A DNA stretch of 64,000 bases from Neofusicoccum parvum (taxonomy: Eukaryota; Ascomycota; Dothideomycetes; Botryosphaeriales; Botryosphaeriaceae). Location: contig CP087206.1 in NCBI GenBank assembly GCA_020912385.1, positions 2,418,001 through 2,482,000 of the forward strand. Direction: 5' to 3'. Below the pieces are notes generated by a model, which worked only from the letters and a program-made list of their open reading frames with translations, did no database searches and was not told the DNA's origin. Position numbers and translations under genes: made by a program. Numbering within the stretch: the stretch's first letter is position 1; every line of letters begins with the position of its first letter. Below, in pieces: positions 1 through 9,064 of the stretch.

Positions 1-354
1 AAGCCTCCTCTCTCGCTCGACCGTGTCCTTCTTTGCTCGCGCTCTCCCCGTCACTCTCTGCGGCTTGCGGCGACTTTGTTCTCATGGGGCTGTTTTTAGA
101 AAAGTACTTCCTTTAACCGTTGATACCCCACCTGCCGATCTGATCACCAAAGCTCCACTCCACGGCGCGCATGATTTGCGGCAAGGAATGCTACGCGACC
201 ACGACCTTAACGACCACACACGAAATCACGACCGGAACAACGAGGGCAATTGGGCAGTCATGTGTTGGGACATCCACGATACAGCATCCTTACCAGCATA
301 TCGGGGGGTCCCATAGAAACAGCTTAAACAATCAATCAACGTCTGCGAACACCA
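1..354. other. Upstream region of the first gene
   Basis: No gene is supported here. The stretch precedes the ATG at 355 and probably holds its promoter and 5' leader. Short open frames cross it but have no recognisable content. Confidence 0.5.
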
Positions 355-2850
355 ATGGACTGTATCAGAAAGCCGCTCCAAGCCCTGCGCCACGACAAAA
401 GTGAAACGCCCGCAGAGCAGGAAGTCCCCCTCCCGCCCGAAGAAGACCAACAACATCACCACCGTCACCACAACCTCCCCAACGGTGACATCAGCGGAAA
501 TCACCAACGCAACCATCCCGACCTCCGTCACCCTACCCATCGCTACGACGTCCCCAAGCGCCATCACATCCACACCACCGACACCGAGCTTCAAACCGAC
601 TTCGATCTCACCGACGAAGACGAACCACCGCCACCCCCTCCATACTACAACACCAAGAAACACAACCAATACCCGCACCAACACCGGCCGCGCAACAACA
701 ACCCACCACCCTCCAAACCCAACCGCTACAACACCAACCGCATCAAACGCACCCCCTCCCTCGACGCCTACATCTTCGCCTACGGCTCCGAGAAAGAGCT
801 CGCCGAAGACCTCTACCCGATCCCGCTGGACGTCGACCTCTCGCCCTCGGAGCCGCAATTCCCCCTCCCCACGCCCCGCGGGCCGCCGGCCATGGGCACC
901 CACGACCCCACGCACAACCACCACCCGCACTCCCACCACCACCACCGCCACCGCCACTACGACGACTACGACGACTACGACGACTACGACGACTACGACG
1001 ACTACGAAGACGGCGACTACTACCCCCGCGGCCGCGACCCCCGCCCCCGCGAGAACACCAACACCAAGCCGCCATGGGCCCACCCCAGACCCGCTGCGCC
1101 GCAGCCGCCGCAGCCGCCACCACCCGCGCCCGCGTCCGAGTCGACGGCCGCGAGCATCCGGTCCGATCGCCGGCGGGTGCAGGCGAACGACGCGCGGCCG
1201 CGCAAGCGCGACAGCAAGCGCGACAGCGGAGGCACGGGCGGCGGCGGGTCGAGCGCGACGGCGACGAGCGATTTCACGTACGCGAACGGGGATGGAGGAG
1301 GAGGGGGCGGCAAGAAGGGCGGGAGGAGGTGGCGGGACGAGGAGGAAGCGGACGAGGGGTGGCCGCTGCCGCTGCCGCCGGCGGGGAGGAGGGAGAAGGG
1401 CGGCGGGGGCAAGGTTTCGATCAACGACGAGGACTACGACTACGGCGGGCAGTGGGACGGCGATGACGGCGGCGGGGACCGAGACCGGGATCGCGGCGAC
1501 GTGGACGGGTCGCCGCCGCCGGCACCTCCGCCCATCTTCGTCAACGGCACGGAGCTGAGCCTGAGGAGCAAGGAGAACCTGCGCGACGCCGACGCCGACG
1601 ACGCGTACCTCAAGCCGGACGCGGGCGGCGGCAGGGGCAGAGACCCGCTGTGGAGCCCCGGCTGGGAGGTCAGCTCGATCCACACGTTCAGCGGGGGCGA
1701 GGGCGACGTCGACGCGGACGGCTTCGTCGGCGGCCGCGGCGGCTTCTTCGACCACGCGCGCGCGCGCCGCCGCAACGAGCGCGCCAACCAGCACAACCAC
1801 AACCACAACCACCCCTACGGCTTCGAGCGCGCCGGCGGCTGGCGCGGCGGCGGCGAGCCCGAGCTCTTCGACACCGGCAGGAACGCCGGCGAGTGGGAGC
1901 GCGGCGACTGGTCGCCCAGCCCGTACGCGTCGCCCACCGTCTCCGACGACGACGAGGACGACAGCTACAGGCGCGAGGCCGGCCGCTCGCCACACCCCAA
2001 CGCCAGGCGGGACCGCGTCAAGAAGAAGAAGATGCACCACCACGACAAGCATCGCGGCCGCAAGCCGGAGCGCTCGCCCGAGCCCATCTCGCCGAGGACG
2101 CCGGCCCCGCCGGCCCCGCCGACAAGTGGGTCTGGCGGCGGGTTGAGTCGGATGGGCATGCCGCGGACGCCGTCGCAGATGGCGGGGTGTGCGTTGGGGG
2201 CGACGGCGGTGGCGGGGTTGTGCTGTGCGGGCGTGAAGAAGGTGGTGAGTGAGGTGATCAAGTCGGAGGTGGAGAAGCGGGTGGAGGAGAGGATGTGGGA
2301 GGAGCGCATGGAGAGGAGGAGGAAGAAGGCGAGGAAGAGGGAGGAGAAGGAAAGGAGGTGGAGGGAGAGGGATAGGATGGAGAGGGAGCGGGTGACGAGA
2401 GGGCCGGGCTTGGGGTCGGGCTTGAGGAGGAGAGTGAGGAGCGGTGGATTGGGGCTGGATGGGGTGGGCGAGCGAGAATGGTTGTTCAAAGAAGATCGAG
2501 CTGGGGATGGGTGGGCTGATGAGAGCGATGGGGACTTGGGATACGAAAGTTCCGGCGGGATGCATCCAGGGTTGAGGCCAAGAAAAGGGTGGAAGCCGAG
2601 CTGGAGTCGAAGTCGTACGAGAGAGGATATTCCATTACGGCCGACACCACGAAGAGGGCCGGATGGAGTGAGAGTAGAGCCGGGGATGCCAAGAGGAAGC
2701 CGTGATAAAGGGAAGGGCGTGGACGGTGGTGGATGGCGGAGGAGCGGAGTTCCTGGGCGCCGTCTACTATCCGACCACGATACGTCCGAACTTGCGAGTT
2801 TTAGTACTTTTCCGGCATCATCGATGCCAGCTCATGCCCATGTACGATAA
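355..2850 (+). CDS. Low-complexity His/Asp/Arg-rich hypothetical protein
   Basis: Single-exon frame of 831 codons; I do not recognise a family. Seen in the sequence: a His/Pro/Asn-rich N-terminal third, an Asp-Asp-Tyr tandem tract near residues 201-219, long Gly/Arg/Asp-rich disordered segments, one hydrophobic Gly/Ala/Cys stretch near residues 611-627 that could touch a membrane, then a charged Glu/Arg helix (about 630-690) likely to form a coiled coil, and a basic tail. The GC-rich codon use leaves the opposite strand open too (a 779-codon shadow), but the plus frame has the more protein-like acidic and basic blocks and the hydrophobic-plus-coil module. Function is unknown. Introns in the low-complexity part cannot be excluded. 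Confidence 0.6.
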   Translation: MDCIRKPLQALRHDKSETPAEQEVPLPPEEDQQHHHRHHNLPNGDISGNHQRNHPDLRHPTHRYDVPKRHHIHTTDTELQTDFDLTDEDEPPPPPPYYNTKKHNQYPHQHRPRNNNPPPSKPNRYNTNRIKRTPSLDAYIFAYGSEKELAEDLYPIPLDVDLSPSEPQFPLPTPRGPPAMGTHDPTHNHHPHSHHHHRHRHYDDYDDYDDYDDYDDYEDGDYYPRGRDPRPRENTNTKPPWAHPRPAAPQPPQPPPPAPASESTAASIRSDRRRVQANDARPRKRDSKRDSGGTGGGGSSATATSDFTYANGDGGGGGGKKGGRRWRDEEEADEGWPLPLPPAGRREKGGGGKVSINDEDYDYGGQWDGDDGGGDRDRDRGDVDGSPPPAPPPIFVNGTELSLRSKENLRDADADDAYLKPDAGGGRGRDPLWSPGWEVSSIHTFSGGEGDVDADGFVGGRGGFFDHARARRRNERANQHNHNHNHPYGFERAGGWRGGGEPELFDTGRNAGEWERGDWSPSPYASPTVSDDDEDDSYRREAGRSPHPNARRDRVKKKKMHHHDKHRGRKPERSPEPISPRTPAPPAPPTSGSGGGLSRMGMPRTPSQMAGCALGATAVAGLCCAGVKKVVSEVIKSEVEKRVEERMWEERMERRRKKARKREEKERRWRERDRMERERVTRGPGLGSGLRRRVRSGGLGLDGVGEREWLFKEDRAGDGWADESDGDLGYESSGGMHPGLRPRKGWKPSWSRSRTREDIPLRPTPRRGPDGVRVEPGMPRGSRDKGKGVDGGGWRRSGVPGRRLLSDHDTSELASFSTFPASSMPAHAHVR
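958..1017 (+). repeat. 9-bp in-frame minisatellite (Asp-Asp-Tyr codons)
   Basis: A run of nearly perfect 9-bp units (tac gac gac) encodes consecutive Tyr-Asp-Asp repeats inside the hypothetical protein. Copy number may vary between strains. Confidence 0.85.
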
Positions 2851-3431
2851 CGGATGGAGACTGTATGACGGGACGTAATGCGGTTGACGGTCCGGTACGA
2901 CCTCCAACGTAGGACCTGTGACAATTTGGTCTCTTGACGGCAGCACTATTCTTCGGTATTAATTGATAGACGATTGGAAACGTAGCTATTACCTTTTATC
3001 TTCGCAGGACTTTTCTATTAGCGTGGTCAAGGTCGTACCAGGGTAAAACAGGCGCAGAACAAACTACATATCTTTTTACCGCTGTATATTGAATGCAAAC
3101 ATGGCCTCAGATCTCCTGTCACGAGATAAGCTCGGGAAGTATTGCCACGGGTTCCCGCACGGTCAGCTGAAGCATTCGTCCGGATGCTAGTGTGCAAATC
3201 ATCCGGATGAATGCTCCAGTTGCCCATGACCCATGCATAACTGGGGTCGAATCAATAATGTCGAGAGGCTGGACCCCGTGCTAATCGTCGACTCAGGCGC
3301 TCACGTACAACTCGTGAGATGGTCATATCCTAACTGATCTTCAGCAATCGCTTATGAAGGTCTTGATAGAGATACCTCATGGAACAACGCCGGTGCATTC
3401 ATTCTTTTACAAGATTGGATATTTTACAGAT
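2851..3431. other. Convergent 3' intergenic space
   Basis: Lies between the 3' ends of the 355-2850 gene and the uL16m gene. No coding content is supported. It contains one inverted-repeat element (3164-3222). Confidence 0.6.
3164..3222. repeat. Short inverted-repeat element, copy 1
   Basis: 59 bp. The left arm 3164-3186 and the reverse complement of the right arm 3200-3222 agree at 20 of 23 positions and fit the family consensus GTTGAAGCATTCATCCGGAC. The loop is 13 bp. The arms could pair as a hairpin. Confidence 0.8.
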
Positions 3432-4196
3432 CTAAGGAGGGGTAGTCGCGGATATCCTTTCGGCAGTTTCCTCAAGAGGTAGCTTCTTACGCGGCCGCTT
3501 CAGATCCTCCGCCGTGATGCCGTTGCCGACCTTTGTGAGGCCCATGACTGGAGGGTCACCTTTCCTGACAAACTCGTACTGGCCTGTGAAATAATCAGCA
3601 GCACATCCAATTGACTGGACCCAGACTGGCAACCTACCAGGCAGCTTGTTGCCAGCCAACCTAAATGCATCCCTCACGACCTGCTCGTGCACCTCGCCCT
3701 TCAATTCGAACAAGATCTTGCTGACCGCGACTCTGCTGGCCCAGTGGTCGAAGCTACCCTTTCCCTTACCCATACGCGACTCGTTGCCCGAGGTGTAGAC
3801 GCCGATGTTGGCCGAGATGCGCATGTACAGGCGGAACTTCGTGCCACGCAGGCGCTTGCGGATGGTGTCCTCGGCGATCTTGAGCTGCTTGGCCGAGATG
3901 CGGCGGTCGTGGTCCTTGAGGCGGATGCCGTAGTCGCCCCAGACGATGGTGGTGCCGCGCACCGAGCCGCCCGTCGGCACGCGCGGCCGTCCCTTGCGGT
4001 CCTTCTTGTTGTGGCCGGACCGCGGGAGCAGCCAGTCTTGCCGCGGGCTGGTGGTGCTGAAGGGGCGCGCCGCGAGAGCTGCGCCGAGGATTGCGGACGG
4101 CGGGCGCGCTGCAGCGGTGGAGCGGACGTGGTGGAGGACTGCGAGGGTTGGCGTCAGCGAGGGCAGAGGCGGCGGGGGCGGAGAGCAGTACGGCAT
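3432..4196 (-). CDS. MRPL16: Mitochondrial large-subunit ribosomal protein uL16m
   Basis: Structural protein of the mitochondrial ribosome large subunit. The L16 core is clear: GTTIVWGDYGIRLKDHDRR, then FRLYMRISANIGVYTSG, RMGKGKGSFDHW and KILFELKGEVHEQVVRDAFRLAGNKLPG. The Ala/Arg/Ser-rich N-terminus (about 55 residues) fits a mitochondrial targeting peptide. An intron at 3584-3637 (54 nt, gtaggt...cacag) is a multiple of three without stops, so the frame reads through it; removing it joins KLPG directly to QYEFVRKGDPPVMGLTKV as in the family, giving about 236 aa. The gene is divergent from RFC1 across a 359-bp shared promoter. The start at 4196 is the first ATG in frame. Confidence 0.93.
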   Translation of the reverse strand: MPYCSPPPPPLPSLTPTLAVLHHVRSTAAARPPSAILGAALAARPFSTTSPRQDWLLPRSGHNKKDRKGRPRVPTGGSVRGTTIVWGDYGIRLKDHDRRISAKQLKIAEDTIRKRLRGTKFRLYMRISANIGVYTSGNESRMGKGKGSFDHWASRVAVSKILFELKGEVHEQVVRDAFRLAGNKLPGRLPVWVQSIGCAADYFTGQYEFVRKGDPPVMGLTKVGNGITAEDLKRPRKKLPLEETAERISATTPP

Positions 4197-4555
4197 TGGG
4201 GTCTCGCGGGGGCTTGGGCGAGGCCTCGCCGCAGCTGGGCCCCAAAGCTAGGGCATAGTCTGGGGGGAGGCATGGCGGACGGTCCCGTGGAGGCGCGGAG
4301 GTGTCGAGCGAGCTGCGGCTTCATGATTTCCAGGACGCTCGGGCCACACCGGCCGGCGGCGCGCGGAGAAACGTCTCGGAGCTGGCGCGCCTGGCCGGAA
4401 GTGCCTGGCGCAAGACGCGTGCGACATCATCGATCCACGCGTAGACGTGCCGCCCGCCGCCTGCCTGTCTCGCCAGCGACTGTGTCCGCGCCACGCCATC
4501 GCCCCGCGACGCCCTGTAATCTATGAATTGAGCGCGTGATATCTCAGTCACAGAT
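4197..4555. promoter_or_regulatory. Bidirectional promoter of uL16m and RFC1
   Basis: 359 bp between two divergent start codons. GC-rich, no coding content in a supported frame. Two MluI cell-cycle boxes lie at 4415-4420 and 4437-4442. Confidence 0.6.
4415..4442. promoter_or_regulatory. Paired MluI cell-cycle boxes (ACGCGT x2)
   Basis: Two perfect ACGCGT hexamers with starts 22 bp apart, 114-141 bp upstream of the RFC1 ATG. In yeasts this motif binds MBF (Mbp1-Swi6) and drives G1/S expression of DNA replication genes. Its use here is inferred from motif, spacing and target gene. Confidence 0.55.
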
Positions 4556-7500
4556 ATGCCCGCTGATATCAGGTCTTTTTTTGGCGGCAAGCCGGCCGCG
4601 GCGCCTGCGAAGCCGAAGGAGGAGGTGCGTTGATGTGCTCTTTCCTAACTATTCAAGCTCGATTAGATTCGCCTCTCCATTCAACTCTCTCGCAAATCTG
4701 TCGTATCTCCACTCTCCCCATGTCTCGTTTCCTCGTAGCTTGGCTATAGTCAGCCTGCGTTAAGTTCGACACAATGCCTCCGAAAGCTTACACCGGTCGC
4801 TCACAGGCAAAGCCCGCCAAAAAGAGAGGACGACCGGCGCGCAAGGTCGTGGAGGACTCTGACGATGAGGATGAACCGTGAGTCAGGCAACGCTCCTGTC
4901 TTGACAATGCTGACATGTGCGCAGCCCGAAGAAGGCAACGCCCAAGAAGGCCGCTCCGAAGAAACAGATGTGAGAGCTGGCGATTCCGGTACCCAATGCC
5001 ATACTGACGTGCTGTAGCAAACGCGAACCGACTCCCGAAGGTGAGGAGACCACTGCTTCTGCCTTCTTCGGAAGCTCGAAGCCCGCTCGATCCGCTCCAA
5101 GCAAGACCCCGAAGCCCGCCGTGAAGACCGAAACGCCCAAGTCGTCCCCATCCAAAGCAAAGGCCAACGGCAAGACTGCTGCCACCCCTACGCGGACATC
5201 TGCTCGCAAGACGAAACCTGCTACATACGTCGAGGTGAAGGACGAGGATGAGGATTTCTTCGACGATGATGAGGACGGAGACGACATATTCACGGCCGCA
5301 TTCAAGAAGAAGGGTAAGCAAGCAGATGATTACGTGGAGAGTTCCGAAGATGAGCCTGTAACCTTGCCGCAGAGGCAGGCAAGCGGCAAGAGCCAGAAAA
5401 AACTCAAGGAAGAGGACGACTTTGAAGCGGAAGAAGACGTAGACATGAAGGATGCCGACCCTGAGGATGACTTTGTGGTTCCGGACGATGACAAAGAGAT
5501 CGTTACCAGCAAGAAGAAGAAGCCAGCTGTGAAGGCGGGAAGGAAACGTAAATCGGCTGAGACAGATGACGAGCTCGAAGAGGAACCACCCAAGAAGCCT
5601 CGCGGTCGCCCAGCATCAACCAAGGCATCCCCAGCCAAGAAGCGCGCGAAGAAGGATGAGCCCGAGAGCGCCGCGATGCAGGATATCCTCGCCAGTATTC
5701 CGACCGTGCGCCCGCCCTCGCCACCCCCCAAGAGTGATGGGGAAGGCAAGAAGTTCAACTTCAAGGCAACCCACGCGAATTCAGGACCTGCCCCCGAGGC
5801 AGGCGCCGTGGAGATCCCGGAAGGAGAACCAAACTGCCTTGCAGGAATGACATTCGTCTTCACTGGACTACTTCAATACTTAGACCGTGAAGCAGGACAG
5901 CAGTTGGTCAAGCGTTATGGCGGTAAAGTTACGGGTGCACCGAGCAGCAAAACAAGCTTCGTGGTTCTTGGAAATGATGCTGGCCCCAGCAAGCTAGCGA
6001 AGATCAAGCAATTCAAGCTTAAAACTATCAACGAAGAGGGTTTATTCGCTCTCATCAAGAAATTGCCAGCGAATGGCGGAGACAGCAAGGCTGCTGCAGC
6101 GTACGAAGAGAAACAAGCCGCTGAAGCTAAGAAGATTAAGGAGATGGCTGAAGAGATGGACAAGGAAGAGCGTCGGACAGGAGGTGCTGGCGGTGCCGGG
6201 GGTGGCAAAGCTGCTCCAGCCAGCGCAGCGAGTTCGCAAGCCCCTGGATCACAAGCAACCAGCTCTCAACCGGCCCAAGATAGCCGACTGTGGACAGTCA
6301 AGTATGCGCCTTCTCAACTGACGCAGATTTGTGGCAACAAGGGCCAAGTGGAGAAGCTCCAACGATGGCTGCGCAATTTTCCCAAGAGCCAGAAGAAGGG
6401 CTTTAAGCTCGGTGGCCCTGATGGAAGTGGGCTTTTCAGAGCAGTGATGATCCACGGTCCTCCAGGAATCGGCAAAACTACCGCAGCGCATCTCGTGGCC
6501 AAGCTTGAGGGATACGACATCGTTGAGACCAACGCCAGTGATACTCGAAGTAAGAAGGGCGTCAATGAGGGCCTTCAGGGTGTGCTCGAAACAACATCGC
6601 TACATGGATACTTCGCTGGTGATGGAAAGAAGGTCGAGGAGTCGAAGAAGAAGCTGGTGCTCATCATGGATGAGGTCGACGGCATGTCTGCAGGTGATCG
6701 AGGTGGAGTCGGAGCGCTCGCGGCTGTCTGCAAGAAGACTCAGATTCCGATGATTCTAATCTGCAATGACCGCCGTCTCCCGAAGATGAAGCCGTTCGAC
6801 TACGTCACGTTCGACATTCCGTTCAGACGGCCAACCACAGATCAAATCAGGTCAAGAATCATGACAATTGCTTATCGAGAGGGCCTCAAGATGCCCAAGA
6901 ACGTCATCGACGCTTTGATCGAGGGAACCAGCGCAGATATCCGACAAGTCGTCAACATGGTGTCAACGGCGAAGTTGGATGAGGAAGCCATGGATTTCGA
7001 CAAGAGCAAGTCGATGTCCAAGGCTTGGGAGAAACACATCATCCTGAAGCCATGGGATATTGTCGGCAAGATTCTGCAAGGCCACATGTTCTCAGAAAGT
7101 AGCAAGCACACGCTCAACGACAAGACGGAGTTCTACTTCAACGACCACGAGCTTAGCTACCTCATGCTTCAGGAGAACTATCTTGGCACAAATCCGATGC
7201 GGGCTGCCAACTGCCAGGGCAAGGACCGGAAATTGAAGTTGCTAGAGCTTGCTGACAACGCCGCGGAAAGCATTAGTGACGGAGATCTCGTTGACAGGAT
7301 GATCCACGGCTCACAACAGCAATGGAGTCTGATGCCTACTCACGCTATCTTCAGCTTTGTTAGGCCTGCTAGTTTTGTTGCTGGTAGCATGGCTGGCTTC
7401 AAGACGAACTTTCCCCAGTGGCTGGGCAAGAACAGTTCACAAGGCAAACTCACGCGTATGGTCAAGGAGATTCAAGGACACATGCGCCTGCGGACTTCCG

Positions 7501-8104
7501 GAGACCGCCACGAGATACGTCAACAATATGTCCCCATCCTTTGGCAGGAGCTTGTCAAGAAGTTGGAGCAGGAAGGCAAGGAGGCTGTTCCCGAGGTCAT
7601 CGACCTCATGGACAGCTACTTCCTCACCAAGGACGACTTCGATGCAATCCTAGAGCTGGGTGTCGGCCCAATGGACATGGAAAAGATCAAGATCGAGTCG
7701 CAAACCAAGGCAACGTTCACCAGGATGTAAGTAAAACCAGCAACACCCCTTGAGAGATGAACACGCGCTGAAACTCAGTCTTCCGCAGGTACAACCAGGC
7801 ATCCCACCCCGTCCCCTTCATGAAAGCCTCGTCGGTCGTGGCGCCCAAGGCAGCCAAGAAGGAGAAGCCGGATCTCGAAGAGGCTATCGAGGAGTCCGAC
7901 GAAGGCGAGGTCGCGGACGAGCCGGATGCGACCAAGAAGGATGAGGACGAGGAGGGAGATATCACAAAGGACAAGTACATCAAGCAGCCGAAGAAGAAGG
8001 CCGCTCCCAAGAAGAAGGCGGCGAAGAAGGCTGCTGCGGATGACGATGATGATGAGCCCAAGCCGAAGAAGGCGGCGAAGGGCAAGGGAAAGGCGAAGAA
8101 ATGA
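4556..8104 (+). CDS. RFC1: Replication factor C large subunit
   Basis: Large subunit of the RFC clamp loader that places PCNA on primer-template DNA in the nucleus. Five exons: 4556-4624, 4807-4877, 4925-4969, 5018-7726 and 7789-8104, summing to 1069 aa. The tiny first exon encodes the conserved start MPADIRSFFGGK, matching the PCNA-binding DIRxFF motif. Next come an acidic/basic linker, a BRCT domain (about 335-420, GMTFVFTGLLQ), the AAA+ module with Walker A GPPGIGKTT (near 541) and Walker B LIMDEVDG (near 608), the RFC1 C-terminal domain and a Lys/Asp-rich tail. The exon-5 junction restores RMYNQASHPVPFMKASSVV. A gene finder using only the long frame would lose both ends. Cell-cycle boxes lie upstream. 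Confidence 0.95.
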
Positions 8105-8467
8105 GGGGTGACGCATGGCATAAAGATACAAAGAAGAATATTTCTAGGGAAACTCAAGAGTGTTTGCCTAGGATTCGGAAAGAGCGTAGCGAGAGGCTCG
8201 ATACGTACAAATCAGAGGAACTTTAAGGGGGTTTCGCGACGTATGGAGGTCTTCTTGGCAGGGTTACATGCATCTGATTTGCCACATTGACCGTTATGCA
8301 AGTGCTTTTGCTTCTGGAAGGGAATCGATTGTATCGGCATCGGGAGGGTTTAAAAGCATCTGACTACAAAAACACACAAAGTAGGAATTTGAGTTGCATG
8401 ATTTCCATCATTGATAAATGCTTTAGAATGTCTTTCTTGAGGCGAGAGGATCGTCATCTTCGGGGGA

Positions 8468-8489
8468 AGTTGAAGCATCCATCCGAATG
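8468..8489 (+). repeat. Solitary arm of the inverted-repeat family
   Basis: AGTTGAAGCATCCATCCGAATG matches the left arm of the other copies, but no good right arm follows; only ATCCGG near 8520 is left. Probably a decayed copy. Confidence 0.5.
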
Positions 8490-8707
8490 CGGAAGTACAC
8501 GAGCAGTTACAACAGGGTTATCCGGCTGTATGGTCCGATCCTCCATGATTTTGCGCTCGTGTAGCAAAGCTCGAAAGCGCGAGGTCGAAATCGAGTTGGT
8601 TGATTGTTGTTCACCTGCCAGAATCAATTCAGGCGTCGAGTCCGAAAGGAGATGTAGGGTTGACAGCAGAATCAATCAGTAGCTATAGTATTTGAACGAC
8701 GCGTGGG

Positions 8708-8766
8708 CAGTTGAAGCACTCATCCGGGCGCAGATGTACAGCGGGAGAAAGGACAAATGCGTCAAG
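8708..8766. repeat. Short inverted-repeat element, copy 2
   Basis: 59 bp. Left arm CAGTTGAAGCACTCATCCGG; the degenerate right arm at 8751-8766 reads, on the other strand, CTTGACGCATTTGTCC. Same size as copy 1. Confidence 0.6.
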
Positions 8767-9064
8767 ACGAAGGCTGCAACTACGCATGGGCGACTGATCA
8801 CGAATGAGAGCAGGGCAAGGTGCCATGTCAGAGTTCTTCTCCGCTACCTTTCTTCACTGTTCAGCATACCTGGTGCACTCCGCATCAACTCAACGCCCGA
8901 CATTGCATAGGTGAAGATATAATTATACTTATCACCATTCGCGGCTCCCCTTGGCAATCAATCCGCTTTTGTACATTAACACCGCGAAGCCCGTCAGAGA
9001 AGAAACCCGTGAAATCACGTTTACCACATCACGCGCAACGCCCGTAGCATCATGAAGTATCAAC

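Larger units (their letters stand above)
8105..9064. other. Convergent 3' intergenic space
   Basis: 960 bp between the 3' ends of RFC1 and the Mug190-like gene. No gene is supported. It holds one paired inverted-repeat element (8708-8766) and one solitary arm (8468-8489). Confidence 0.6.

Noticed and set aside
226..2565. 779-codon open frame on the minus strand opposite the first gene
   Set aside because: Its Leu/Pro/His/Val-only runs are what the GC-rich codons of the plus gene give when read backwards; no domain or start context supports it.
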